From Cloeon dipterum (Eukaryota; Arthropoda; Insecta; Ephemeroptera; Baetidae): a stretch of DNA of 64,000 nt. The DNA is taken from positions 34,768,335 to 34,832,334 of the forward strand of contig NC_088788.1 in NCBI RefSeq assembly GCF_949628265.1, written 5' to 3'. How positions within the stretch are numbered: position 1 is the stretch's first letter; each line of letters starts with the position of its first letter. The translations under genes and the position numbers were made by a program. Below are positions 1-14,330 of this stretch, in pieces. The notes beneath the pieces were generated by a model, which was not told where the DNA came from, made no database searches, and saw only the letters and a list, made by a program, of their open reading frames with translations.

Positions 1-215
1 CCGAATAATGCTGAAATGAGCCAAGTTTTGAATGAATTTGATGAATGCGATTTTTATTTGTTGATTCTTACATCCAGGAGCATCTTCAATCGGTGGTCCG
101 AGTTGATAATCTCTCGGTTGCCCAGTTTTTTGTGCAGCATCTCTTTTACCATTGCGTCCATCAGCCTTTCTCGCTCCTCGTGGTAGCGCCGCTGCTGCTC
201 CAAAATCGACTCCAT
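1..215 (-). CDS. SF3A3: SF3A3 (splicing factor 3a subunit 3, SF3a60), 5' end only
   Basis: This is the N-terminus of the 60-kDa subunit of SF3a, part of the 17S U2 snRNP that helps U2 bind the branch site in the nucleus. The first coding exon is 72-215 (ATG at 215-213, 48 codons). It contains the family's near-invariant N-terminal helix, with ILEQQRRYHEE, then ERLMD and INSDHR. It ends at a GTAAGA donor. A 61-nt intron (11-71) ends in TTTCAG, and exon 2 starts at position 10 with His-Tyr-Ser in frame, matching the Asp-Arg-Tyr of other SF3A3 proteins. The rest lies beyond the left edge. A perfect 20-bp palindrome sits 15 bp upstream of the start codon. The identification rests on recall of the conserved N-terminus and is strong despite the short fragment. 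Confidence 0.93.
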
Positions 216-230
216 CCTGACAGAGATCTA

Positions 231-250
231 TTCACCTTTTAAAAGGTGAA
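231..250. promoter_or_regulatory. Perfect 20-bp palindrome in the SF3A3 leader/promoter
   Basis: TTCACCTTTTAAAAGGTGAA is identical on both strands, and its inner edge is 15 bp from the SF3A3 start codon. It could be a dimeric factor site or a hairpin in the 5'UTR. The symmetry is directly visible; the function is unknown. Confidence 0.5.
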
Positions 251-1624
251 CCGGGTTACCTCGTTCCGCCTTGTGAATAGTCTGAACTTTTTGTTTCTAT
301 TTTGATGCGAATCAACACAGGCATCCAAACCAAAACATACACGAATTACAAACGCGACCGCAGCGCCAGCACCGGCGGCCGGCCCCCTTTCACTTTTTGA
401 ACTAACTGCATACGAATACGAAACTCTTCCTGCTTCCAGCGTTCCAGCGCGTATTTTTTACCCTGCGCGTGTTTAATTGAAGTTGTTCGTTGCATTGCAT
501 TACGACATTACTAAAGTGACGGGCATTTTTTGGCGAAAGAATAAATGTGTCATAATATGATTTTGCTGTTTTAATGAATTCAATAGGTGCAAAAGAATGC
601 TTCGATTTTGGGTAAAATTCTTTGAACTTTCTTTGAAAAGGCGTCTTGATTATATTCATTGAAAAAGAGAGCTTTGCCTAAAATTAAAAAATAAAAATCG
701 AACAAATATTTTATTAAAATGATATCAATTGGAGATAGTTGATTTTACTACTATTTCTACGATTTACGGATTGATAAAGTAAAGTTTTTTTTATTAAAAA
801 TTTTAATCAAACTTCTATAATATAGAACATTTTTTTGCACAAGTGGACAAAGGAAGGGATGAATTCGTAAAGAACAATAGGTGTATATTTAAATTTTAAA
901 ATTTCTAGGATTTCCAGGGATAATTCAGATATTGAAACGCTTAGCCTTTTAAATAGGACAAACAATCGCGGTTTTTATTGACTTTATTGAAACACGGAAA
1001 TGCATTTTTAAACGATTAAAAATATTACATTCAAATAATTATACTAGGAAAAACCTTAATTAAGTCACTAGTCTGCTGCCATACATCACAAAATTAATGT
1101 ATGGAAGTAGTTTTAATTTGCAAGGTTCAATTATTTATTATTAATCGTCGAAGAGCGCTCAAAATTAAGCTTATTCAATACATTACACCGTGCATGTTTT
1201 TAATTGTAAAAGCCACACCTTTGCGTGAGATGTGGATAAATGAACACTTTTTTTAATTCAAAATGCACGTTTACTTTCACCGAGTTTACAATAAACTTCA
1301 TCAACCAGCGGCAATAGCGAAAAAAACAAATATCTTATTAACAAAAAGAAAAAGACTAGTTCAGTAGTAATAAAAATAAATGATCGATCAAAAATAATTA
1401 TATAAAATAATAGGGCAAACTGGATTGGTCGCTATCGAAAAACGAACAACCTTAGACATAACCTCAGCTTTTTATAATCTCACTAATGGATTTCAAATTT
1501 CATGTCAATCGCTTTGAAATGTTTTACGCCGTACACGATATATTACAAACTAAATGATTGTACACGAATAAGATGGACACAGAGTTTAAATTATCGAATG
1601 TTTTTGTATGAAACCAGACGCGTG
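251..1624. other. Intergenic region between SF3A3 and the lipase A 3' end
   Basis: The part next to SF3A3 (about 260-400) is GC-rich and is probably its promoter. The remainder is AT-rich with no convincing ORF. A minus-strand AATAAA (TTTATT at 1134-1139) lies about 490 nt past the lipase A stop and is a possible polyadenylation signal. No RNA gene was seen. Confidence 0.5.
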
Positions 1625-4600
1625 CTAACAATTGTTGTAGAATGTCGCCGACGTCCTCGACGCGATGTCTGTGTAGCTTCTGCTGCCGTGGCTGCACAGC
1701 TCGACCACATTTGTGTCTTCAGAATCGTCGCGTTTTCTGAAAATTCAAACGATTATTTAATTAATTTTTAGATAGTATTACAAGTAAAGGTAAAATAGAT
1801 TTAACACAAAATTTCTGTACAGCTCTACGTTAAAGCCAATTAACTGATCAGACATTACATTTTTAGAGATTTTTTATTATTGTCTTGTGGGTGACCGCAC
1901 GCGCATTTTCCGGCTGATTAGAGTTGTAAATTCCTTACCCTCTCGAGTCTTGGCTCACGTCCATTTCCATGACTTGGATCCTGGACACGTACAGGTGGTC
2001 GTTGCACCAGAAAAAGCAAAGAGATCGCGGCTGCAACACGTCCATGTCGTATTCCCAGTAGAAATCGATCTTCTTAATCGGCCCCAGCTCGGCGGGATGC
2101 GAGACCACAAACGTGCGTGAGTGGCCGTGCTGCAGTTTCACGTAGCCGCTAATTCGACAAATCACACAAATGTCAGAATTGCTTTTGCAAATATAGAATA
2201 AAATTATTTCCGAGCCTTACGTTGGCGTCAGATCGATGTTCCGCGCCATGGCGTCGTCGCTGTGCAAGGAGATCCGCATGAAACCCTGCACCCAGTCTTC
2301 AGCCCGCGGCGGTCTAGCTAGCTCCAGGGTTACTTTGTAGTGTTTTCCTGCAAATAATTCGATTCGAAAATTTACAAAAGGAATAAAGCAAGCAAAATTT
2401 GGGTAATGAAAGTGGGTAGCTTGGGAATAAATTTTCTCTTAAGGATAATATTTAAGTTTTATTAAAGTCTTTTATGTCCAGGAAGGGTACAGGAGTCTGA
2501 GGGTTAAAAAATTTGATAGAAAACGCCATAGAGAAAATTCCGGCTTTTCTGCATTTTCTTCTTCCAAATCGATTCAAATCGGTCGTAGAACAAAAATTTC
2601 GACCCCGTTGAAATTGTCACGTCATAAGGAACAAGTTTCCTGCTAACCTCAAATTGGTGAGTCAAAGGTGAATGTAACCAAAATTTTCAAAATCAAAATC
2701 AAATTTGAATATTATTTTAATGAATTTTTTAAATTTTGTAGAGCACAATAAATTAGGGTTGATAAGTTTTATATAAAAAAAATAAAAACTACAAAATTGA
2801 TGCAATTTTCAGGTTTTTAAACAGGTTTAAACGCCCAAATCTTGGCTTCTAATTATCGGATTTTCAAAAACCGCACACCACTAGACTATTCTCAACCTCC
2901 CCTAGATAGCCGAAGTAATTTAAGTGTGCTAAACCCGTCAACCCCCTATTCGCGCCCTAAAAAACATACAATTTTACAATTTTGTTGTTGTTTGCGCCTC
3001 ACTGCGCGACGGAGTTTAGTGTTCATCGCCTTGAAACTATTTCATTACATCATGAAACGCGAGGAAAATTCAAGCAATAAACAGTTTTTGTAATTGCGAC
3101 TCTTGGAACTCAAGATTTAGTTGATATACTCTGTTTTTGCTATGCCGATCTCCGAAAGAAAAATATTTTTCACCAAATCGTAGCGTCTAACCACAAGTTT
3201 TACAAAAACTGCCAATTAATCGACTCGCGGCATTATTTCCCCTAGATAGCTAAAAAAATCAAAGGGTGCCTATCCCATTTTTAATTATATTTCAATAAAT
3301 AATGATATATTGTTTTACTCACTGCTGTACGCGTCGAAGAGTTTTAAAAATTAATATTCTGGAAGTTAATATCATTTTAAATTTCTAGGAACAATGAAGA
3401 CAATATTAGCAAAAAATATTCTAATTTTCAAAACACGATTTATATCCGAATAAACGATTTAAACCCAGCTATTTTCTGTTCAAAATTAACAGATATACCC
3501 AGAGTCAAACCATCGTCAAATGAAAGCAATTTTATTTTTTGTTTTTAATTAAAAAATAGTTATTGCTTCCTTGAATTTTGAATCCAATCTAAAAATAATA
3601 TTCAAGTGTTTTGGAGGTAAATTTTAAAAGTCATCTCTGCACATAAAAATACAATTTCAAATGTGATCTTTCCAAAAAAATACTTACTGCAGAAGGGATA
3701 TTCCTTTCCCGTCGTGGTATAGAGCTTCATGCCCGTGGTTTTGGGTAGGCTGAGGGCATAATCCTCCGCTTGCAGACCCATCACCATGCACTGCGTCGAG
3801 TTTTCCTTGCAGGCGTAGCATCGACCCTGCGGGCACGACACACGCGTTCGTTTTGTTATATGGGTTTTAATCACGAGGATGAATTAAATTATACCTGCAT
3901 GTAGTGATCGAACGAGTCGCACTGGTGAGCCATGTACTGGCATTTCGAGTTGATCGAGTCGATGAAATATTTGATGGCGCGCACGTGGTTGCACGCCACC
4001 AGCACCCTGCTCGCCTCCTCGAGCCCCTCCTTCACCAGGGTCAGGGGGATGGGGTTCTCGGCGATGTCGCAGCCGGGCTGCTCTTTGCCGTTGTTGGGGT
4101 AGAAGTCCACGTGGCCGCACGGCTGGCTCATGCCGTAACCTGCACACCCGATTATTATATGTAGACGAAAATCGAAGCAAAATCGAGAGAGATAATCACC
4201 TAGGAGGAAGATTGACTTTCCGTCCGTGTGGATCACGTCCACGAACTTTGCGTCTGTAGGGTCGAGCCGCACGTAGTACGGCATTCCTTGGAAGTAGGGC
4301 TCGGCTGGATCGAGGCCTAGAAAAACATTGTTTTTTTTTATCATAAACCGGTTAGCCTTTTTAATTATTATAAATTCTATAAATAATCATCAGGTGCAAT
4401 ACCTGTGATGCGGCCAATGCCAGGCACCCTTTCGCCCGCGTAGCCAGCTGTGTGCGCGCCCAAGCTGTGTCCGATCATGTGAACGTCCGCGGGGTCGAGG
4501 CCGAAGTGGCTGATGAGGTGGTTGAGGAAGTAGGCCAGCTCCATGCCGACCAGTCTCGTGTTGGCCGTGGCCTGGGTGTACAGAGGCAATGAGCCCCCAG

Positions 4601-7600
4601 CCCAGTCAACCGTGATTATGTTCCAATCGCCTTTCTTTAGCAGCTCGCGCCGCATTTCCTGATTTATCCGAAAAAAATAAAACAAGTTAGCCCCAAACCA
4701 CGAGACCGAGGACTCGATATAAATTTTTATTGCATAAACAAGAAAAGGTCGAGATAAAATCTGCTTGCATGACTTTCCCACATGACAATTTACCGCTTTA
4801 CATTCTCGTCAGAAAATTAGCTGTGAAAATTAGTCTTATACCCTTATGTTGGAAAAAGATACGCTTCTTTTTCAAGGCAGACACTTCAATTGCGTCATGT
4901 AAGCACTTTTCTCTGACATTATTCTCACGGACATCGTGCAAAAAGGATTTTATAAGCCTTTTTTACGATTACACCGCATTAATTTGTTTGTGAAAACAAA
5001 TAAACACTGTTAGAAAGTGATATGTACGGGGTTCTCACTCACCTTGACCCAATTGCTGAGAGGAGTATCGATGAATCCGTGAATGATAATCTTCGTCGGC
5101 TTCTTTACGTCAAAATCTGACTTTCTTATTGTTTTATCGTTCTCGGCGTTGAGAACTTGACCCTACAATCAAAGCAGACAAGGCCTTCTTATTATCTGCT
5201 TTGCCAAAAATATTCTCTTCATTGTTATTCTCTAAATGAAATGCGTAAATCAAAGGAACATACGTTTAAATTTTAATAGGTGCAGAAGAACTTTCCAAAA
5301 CTCAATGGTTTATGACTATTTTAGGGAATCTGCATATTTATATTATGTGACCTAGAACTTGAAACCGTCAAGATCTTTTGAACTTTCTGAACGTGGCCCC
5401 TGGAGTGGTTTAACGAAAGAGAAGACGATCGAGCTAGAGACTTTTGACGCGAGCCAAGCAGTTTGTGCATTGTGCCCGCGTACACCGCGCGGCCAAAGAA
5501 TGGAAGAGAGCTTTCTAATGAACGCGCGACGTAGGCGCGTAAGTAAAATCGTGATCTGTTGTCCAGGCACTAACTCCGCTGGCCGAGGGAGAAACTCGTC
5601 GCGACTTCTGCCTGTCAACTAACTCAAACCGTCAAATAATCCATTTTTTTTACTATTGTCTTCTTTCTAATTTACAAATAAAGGCATCCTAGCCTCGAAA
5701 GTAACCGGAATGTTTCGGTAGAAAAAAACAAGCAGTTGGCGTAATAGCTTTTTCATTCTGAAAAGATTAAAAAAAAGGAAAATCCTTTATCCAGTATCAC
5801 CATTTGGATAATTTGCTTGGCAATAATATTCCTGATTGTGCCGTTAAATGAGAGTTGATGTAATTGAATTGAAAAGTCGCGTGCCACGATGAATAATTCA
5901 TAAGCACTCTGGTGTGCAAATCCTGTCCGAGGACATTACTGTTTCGATCGTCCGACTAAAGAACTGCGAAGCTTTTCGCTTATATAAATAAATTATTATT
6001 TTCTCTCTTCTTCTATGATTGCTTCTCTAAAGAGAAACTGAACGCACGGGAGCTCTCAGTTTCGCAAAATCACTCTTCGCGCGAGCTATTATTTATTCAA
6101 ACGATCATTTACCGAGAGAGAAAGAAACCTGCCACCCATTAGCTAGTTGTGCGTCGATAAGGTCGGTAATTTGACAGTTGTGATGACTAGATGAAAATCG
6201 AGTCTGTACTCACCTCAGTCGGGTTTCTTCTTGTGTGCAGAATGAATCTCGTGTTGATCATCTCGCGAGAGAGTGGGAACACATTGAATGGCCTATAAAT
6301 TAAGTGGTACCACCCTTTGGTCAGGGTCATGCACCCTAGGTCATCGTAGCACCGTGTCTCGTTGTCACCTGAAAGCAGACAATTCAATCAGGATTCGATT
6401 TTTCCGATTTCTGATAAATAATACGTCAGGTTTTTATTCAATTCTACTGTCTGCAAGCTAAACAACTCACTGCTGCTGCGTGTTTTTCTCTTGTTTTGCA
6501 GTGGCATATCACTGACCCAGTTCAACAATGCCTGGATAATTTGTAGCCCTGCTGAAACACAATAAACTCCCTAGTTGCTGTCTAGAATCTACTTTTCCCC
6601 TTATCCAGGCATTGTTTTTGCCCTCTACGAGATTTAATTGAACTTTACTCACTCGGCACCCAAGGAATGCCTGCGCCCAGCTCAGTGGCCGCGGTGGCCT
6701 GTCGGCCGGTGCGGACGTTCAGATAGTCGAGGATGCCTCCCTGGACCACGTGGCCGAGCACGGCGGCCACCAAGGCGATCCGGCTCAACTGGGCCAGTGG
6801 GGAGGGTTGCAGAAGTTGCGCACCAGGTCGGGGTGCCATGCTGCCATCACCAGGGGGCCACCACACGCCTGAAACAGTCAAAAAATTTGATGAGCAAAAG
6901 GGAAAGTTATTTTACAATCGGGGTGCGAGCCTCTTTTCAGTTTGTTTAGATTTTCAAGAAAAGGAAAGTACGGGCCGGCAGCAAAATAAAAGCCGAGATG
7001 AAACTCTCCAGATACTCGGACGGCGAGTGCAATAATTTTTAATGGGACATGCTGCTCTAGAAAAATGTGCAATAAATCTTCAGCGCCGCGGAGATGCAGC
7101 TGCAAATTAGATTTTCCTGCAAAGTTATCTGATGGGTGCTGAAGATTCTTTCTGAGAAACGACTGCGTCTCAGGAAAGAAAGTTGCGTTTTATTAAAAGT
7201 GCGACCAGTCGGTGTCGGTGCCTAATTGCTGATCCGATGACCGGAGGGGCGCCTACATACCTCCCCAGATGCGGAGTGAACGGTTTGGTCGGCCGAACGT
7301 AGAATTATTATGATTTGAAAAGTAAATAAAGTACGATGCAAGCCCACTTGTTGGCACAGCGCGCGCAGGGACGAAGAGGAAAGTAATTTACATTTAAAAT
7401 TAGAAGGCGTTATTCTGTAGCGCACTGCTTTTTGAGAAACGAGGAAAGCATTCGCAACAAATCGAAAAGTAATTTCACCTCTGCCAGGTGTGGCTATATA
7501 TCATTTTCTCCAGATTATTGGGCCTCAAGGGTTGCAAAATTTACCTAATCCCGAGTATTCAGGCAGTGGCCCCAACGCGTCGAACTCATCAAAATCCTCA

Positions 7601-7773
7601 GCCAAGTGCGCGTTCTCAAAATCGTATTTGTTTTCTTCTGCGTGAGGTTTTTTACTGAAGTCAATTATCTCAACGCCAAAATCCTCAGTCTCCTCTTTAG
7701 AGGGCTCAGAAAAACAAAAGTTGCACCTCGAAATGGTGATAAAAATCACCAGTATTGAACGCGCACGTTTCAT
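1625..7773 (-). CDS. Lipase A: secreted pancreatic-type triacylglycerol lipase with PLAT domain, 11 coding exons
   Basis: This is an alpha/beta-hydrolase lipase that probably cleaves acylglycerol esters outside the cell. The coding exons, in transcript order, are 7545-7773, 6653-6868, 6214-6368, 5043-5162, 4403-4658, 4200-4316, 3895-4139, 3688-3826, 2221-2347, 1939-2148 and 1625-1736. All introns are GT-AG and together they give 641 codons plus stop. Exon 6653-6868 is 72 codons, phase 1 at both ends, so skipping it gives 569 aa, closest to lipase B. In that 569-aa numbering, IIIHGF is the oxyanion-hole strand and GHSLG holds the nucleophile Ser233. Asp256 is in GLDPAEP and His344 in CNHVRA. 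Ser-to-His spacing is 111, as in pancreatic lipase. A full-length lid loop lies between Cys316 and Cys342, and residues from about 421 on form the PLAT domain. The first exon starts with a hydrophobic signal peptide (ILVIFITI) and then an acidic stretch. Substrate preference is not known. Confidence 0.93.
2560..3290 (+). repeat. RepA copies inside the large lipase A intron
   Basis: The lipase A intron 2348-3687 carries a RepA copy at about 2560-3020. Its core includes CTCAACCTCCCCTAGATAGC near 2893. A degraded second copy lies at about 3105-3290, again with CCCCTAGATAGC. The 2560-3020 copy is the reverse complement of about 36370-36780, sharing the GCGCAGTGAGG motif and the CTATCTAG-GAGGTTGAGA core. 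No protein is encoded. Confidence 0.75.
6653..6868 (-). CDS. Alternative first coding exon of lipase A with its own signal-peptide-like start
   Basis: This is a 216-nt (72-codon) exon bounded by a TTTCAG acceptor and an A/GTGAGT donor, phase 1 on both sides. It contains an in-frame ATG at 6839-6837. That start is followed by a polar n-region, the hydrophobic core IALVAAVLGHVV and then QGG, which resembles a signal peptide. Starting here gives a 555-aa lipase. It can also be spliced between the 7545-7773 exon and the 6214-6368 exon, or left out, without changing the frame. Which form exists is inferred from splice phase only. Confidence 0.6.
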
Positions 7774-7944
7774 TTCTGGTCCACAACTGCGCTGCTGAAA
7801 TTAAACCCATGCAGTGACAGCAGCCAGTCCATCATCACTTCCTGTGACAGGTTTGCAACGAACGTGTTTTGGCTTCCCTGTTCCACTGGACCGCTTATAT
7901 GTGTATGATTTTGATTCTCATTTAAAGTGGACCGATGCCAGGGG

Positions 7945-8320
7945 AAAATTAAAACTTATTTGAACAGTTGGATACAATGGCAGTGGTTCGATAAAAAAAT
8001 TTGTTCTAATCAAAAAAGGACCCTGCTACAGAAAAAATTCAAATTTTCTCCTAAATTTCCAGCACTTGACCACATTTTCTTTGCAGATTTCGATTCCTCT
8101 CGTCGAGATCTGTCCGGCAGCGTATGAAACCTTTTAGGAAAGCTCTGTGTTTTGAAATAAAATAGGATTGCAAGTAAGGAGACAGTGCTAACTTTTCAGC
8201 CACTTTTCTAAAAAATTCACAGTGCTATACTTCAATCAATTTTTGGCTCAACTGATGAGTTCACGCATTGGCAACAAGCATTTTCCAGGATTTTCCTCTA
8301 TCAATCCTCATTAAGTCTAG
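7945..8320 (+). repeat. RepB copy 1
   Basis: This copy of a dispersed noncoding repeat has modules that recur in order: TTTCCAGCACTTGACCACAT, TCGATTCCTCTCGTCGAGAT, CAAGTAAGGAGACAGTGCTA and ATCAATCCTCATTAAGT. The same order is seen at 15400-15791. It lies upstream of the lipase A first exon and has no coding capacity. Confidence 0.8.
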
Positions 8321-8329
8321 GAATTGAGG

Positions 8330-8770
8330 CCGTGCCGCAAGAAGTGCAACCTGCAACAATCGGCGATGTGTTAAGAGCGGCGCGCGCGGTACGCCACGCG
8401 AAAACGGTGTTCCAGCAGCCGCAACGCGAGTAGCTGCTGCTGAAGAGCTGTCACGCAGACTGGGAGGAGTAGTGGTACCTGCCCTGCAGGAAACGTGAGA
8501 CCATTGTGCGCCGAGTAGCAACTACCTCCTGCCGCAGCATGAGTGCCTGGTAGAAAATCAGATCAACAGGCAACTCACTGACGTCATTTTCTTTCTCACA
8601 CTCGAGTCTGCCAGAGAGATGCAGAGAGCGAGCGAGAGGCGCGGCCGGGTGCGGCCGTGCAGAAAGAGCCGCCGAAAGAAAGAAGCGGCCGCTGCCACGA
8701 GCACTGCCAGGTCGCGGCGGCAGCTTGTGTGCCAAGGCGGCGTATGCACGTCCAATTAAAAGTTTCATGT
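8330..8770. promoter_or_regulatory. CpG-rich patch upstream of lipase A with a palindromic CRE
   Basis: This GC-rich, CpG-dense block is rich in GCC/GCG triplets and is unlike the AT-rich flanks. It contains a full TGACGTCA (8579-8586), the CREB/AP-1-type palindrome. Its reading frames are low complexity and start in AT-rich sequence, so I do not call a protein. It may be a promoter or enhancer; this is inferred from composition only. Confidence 0.35.
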
Positions 8771-9384
8771 TTGTAATTGTATAAAGGGTAACGAGGTTGC
8801 TTGGCCAATCGTCCTTGAGGATGTGCCTATGCAAATTTCAGCCTGACCGAATTATGTTTGCAATTGTTTTCATTTCCTTAATAAACAAATAATTCAGGTT
8901 TTAGCACGCTGGCCCCCATTAATAAAAAAACTGATATTATTGTTCAACTGCTCACCCCACATCTCAAAATTTATATGACGGCCTGCGCGTAACTGGTTTT
9001 TCTCAGCCTTTATTACATCAAATAGGCAACATTTCTAACTGAAGAAAAATTTATTTTTCCGCTTAAATCTAGACTGGTTTTACATAAATCTAGTTTATCA
9101 TTACTTTGTAACTTGATATCGCTCTTTCAAGAGAAAAATAACGCTCTATAATTATTGTTAATATATAATCTGTGAAGTTATTTATTACCTAATGGAGTAA
9201 TAAAATTAACGGTAAATTTTCTATTATCGCCGTGATCAATAGCCTAGAAAGAAGACCGAAAAGAGAGCGTTAAGAAACCAGCGATATTAACATACAGTGT
9301 GCGTAGTACCCTTGCCCTCCAAACAAGGTCTCCATAGCACGAGTTAGCGGATCCTATACCAAACTATATTCAAAAGTTTCTTAC

Positions 9385-9480
9385 CTGGAAGCGAAAAGAT
9401 TGTAGATCGAATTTTCAGACTGCTGTTTTCTTCCTAGTGAATCCTCCTTCTTCTCTCTTTCTGCCTCGGAACAGGTAAAT
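9385..9480 (-). other. Candidate 5'UTR exon of lipase A
   Basis: This 96-nt segment is flanked on the minus strand by a strong acceptor (TTTTATTTTCTCAG) and a consensus donor (CCAG/GTAAGAAAC). The next minus-strand acceptor, TTTAATTTCAG just upstream of the lipase A ATG at 7773 (AG near 7795), would join it to the first coding exon. The exon is open in one frame, but that frame reaches a stop before the lipase ATG, so it would be leader sequence. Transcription is not shown. Confidence 0.4.
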
Positions 9481-9609
9481 CTGAGAAAATAAAAACAAAA
9501 TACAGGGTTTAGTTATAAATTTACAAATATCATTCACTTTCTTAACATTCATACTAGACTAAACATTTTAGAAATGTTTTGACTACATTAGGAGATTTCA
9601 ACGCCGGCA

Positions 9610-10260
9610 TTTCCGCGACTTGCTATCTAGTGCGCTCAGCGAATAATTACATATACTTTTTCTGCTCACCGTGCGCGCAGAGTGCATGCATGCGGAGCTT
9701 CTAATTCGAGTCAAGTTGCTCAATAACACACTCTAGCATTTTCCAGCGAGCGAGCGAGTGGTTTTCTTAAGCTGGCAAAAACAAAGCGCGCTCGCTCACT
9801 TTTCAGTCTGCGAAAAAAATCGCACACTCGAGACGACGGGACAAATATTTGCATAAGGCGACGCTTGCAGTTCATCTCGGCGGCTGCTTCCTGGCCACGA
9901 GGCGAAAATTTGATCTAACTCATTCACTCGCGTCGCTCTCAAAGTGCACACCCTAAAATCAGGCATAAATTTTCCTTAGCTACCTTTTGTCGAGTTTTCT
10001 TCGCTGATCAGAAGTTTTTCAATCAGCCACGAGTGTTTCTGTTATTTAGGAGCACACGCGAGAGCACACACGCACCTAGATGGCAAACAGGAGCAAGCAC
10101 CACCGCGCACTTTCACCGTTCAGCGCTGACTGACTGAGACTCAATTGCTCGCCGAGGAAAACACGCCGCCGTTCACAATAAACACACACACACATTTACT
10201 ACTATGGCCCAAATCCCTTCCACACACCTGTCCTGCCGGCCGCTTCGCCGTCGCGCGGGG
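9610..10260. promoter_or_regulatory. CpG-rich region, possible lipase A promoter
   Basis: This region is rich in GCGAGCGAGCGAG-type repeats and CpG, with no supported ORF. It lies just beyond the candidate leader exon at 9385-9480, where a minus-strand promoter for lipase A would be expected. No TATA box or start site can be fixed. Confidence 0.3.
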
Positions 10261-10481
10261 ATTCGATTAAATTGCCGTCGTGCCAGTCCTGCAACGATTC
10301 AACCCCTCTACTCTTTGTACACTTAAAAAAATCATTGCTGCATTCTTGCCGCAATAGTGGTGTCATATGTCGAGCTAAGTCATTAACAATGGGAATGTAC
10401 TTCTATAAATTTCCGAATATGTGTGTCAGGAGCTGCATCTCGTAATTATATGCACGCCGAATGCTCTAGAGAGCCTGCAGG

Positions 10482-13213
<2,732 letters not shown>

Positions 13214-13535
13214 AAAGTAGAGCTTTACAGACCAAAACAATTAAGAAAATGTTGCGTCGTTGACTTTAGCAAGTTTATTTTATATCTGAGGAATTTTTAG
13301 CACCTGTTTATCTATAAAATCAGGAACGAGTAACAGTTAAATTTCAGATTTAGCCAAATTTATCGAAAATTTTATTGATTTTTCGCTTGATTTCGCTCCC
13401 TCTCGTCGCGATCTATCTAGAGGTGTCCAAATTTTTAGGAAAAATTCCCAAAATAGTGAAATAAATCGTGATTTTACAGTAGGGAGACAGTGCTTGATTA
13501 GCAGCTGATTTTCTCAAGAATTTAAAAGCTAGTTC
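13214..13535 (+). repeat. RepB copy (second subtype)
   Basis: The modules, in order, are AGAGCTTTACAG, GTTAAATTTCAGATTT, CCCTCTCGTCGCGATCTATC, GTGAAATAAATCGTGATTTT and ACAGTAGGGAGACA. The same order recurs at about 49640-49950 and, in shortened form, at 62030-62265. The central CCTCTCGTCG and GGAGACAG modules are shared with the copies at 7945 and 15400. Confidence 0.8.
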
Positions 13536-14144
13536 AAGGATTCTTCACAACTTTTCTGTAAATCTTTACTTTAATCCTTTCTAAAATGTCATTGATCTAT
13601 TTAGAAAAACTAATGCGATTTAATTGTGGGTGTAATTAGAATACAGTCGTATACAGTTAATCATTATGTAAAGGTTGCTTAAGTAAATGAAGTACATTTC
13701 TTGCTGGCACTAAGTCGCGGAGAGACAGTCGAGTCGAGGAAATGGACTGGAATTGCCACAGGTTGCAGCTCCTTCAAAGGAGATCTGTCTCTTTCTCACT
13801 CGTGCTGCTGATGTAATGATGCAACTCGTCTCTCGTGCGCGCAATGTACTGACCGACAGCCGAGTAAAATTAAATGCACTTCCTACACCATTTGTTCACT
13901 CTTTGCACTCTAATCGAACTCCTCTATTGGCTGCTAAACGTGTTTAACGCCAGACTGGAAATTATTGTGTGTGTGTATGTGTGTATTGCAAAAATTAGCG
14001 GAAATCTGACGCCGCGGAGAAGTGATTTACTTGAATTAAATCTGTCGATTTATTGCAAAATTTGATGATTTTGTACTGCAAAAGCCTGGGAAGTCTTTGT
14101 TGACAATTCATGAAGAGAAAATTGATTGTAAATTTGTGAGTAAA

Positions 14145-14330
14145 GTGGCTAAAAAAATTAGCATGCTTTTCAAATGGTGAGGACTGTCTCCTTACTTGAA
14201 ATCCTATTTTATTTCACAATAAACAGTTTCTCTAAAAGGTTTCAGGACAGATCTTGACGAGAGGAATCGAAATCTGCCTAGAAAATGTGGTAAACCGCTG
14301 TAAATTTTGAAGAAAATTGGACAAATTTGA
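14145..14330 (-). repeat. RepB copy, inverted
   Basis: This is a reverse-strand copy. GACTGTCTCCTTACTTG, followed by AGATCTTGACGAGAGGAATC, is the reverse complement of modules seen at 7945-8320 and 15400-15791. It is truncated. Confidence 0.8.

Noticed and set aside
8451..8834. 127-aa minus-strand ORF (contains MKLLIGRAYAALAHK)
   Set aside because: GC-rich low complexity open in several frames; no splice join to lipase A in frame. More likely a CpG-rich regulatory patch.
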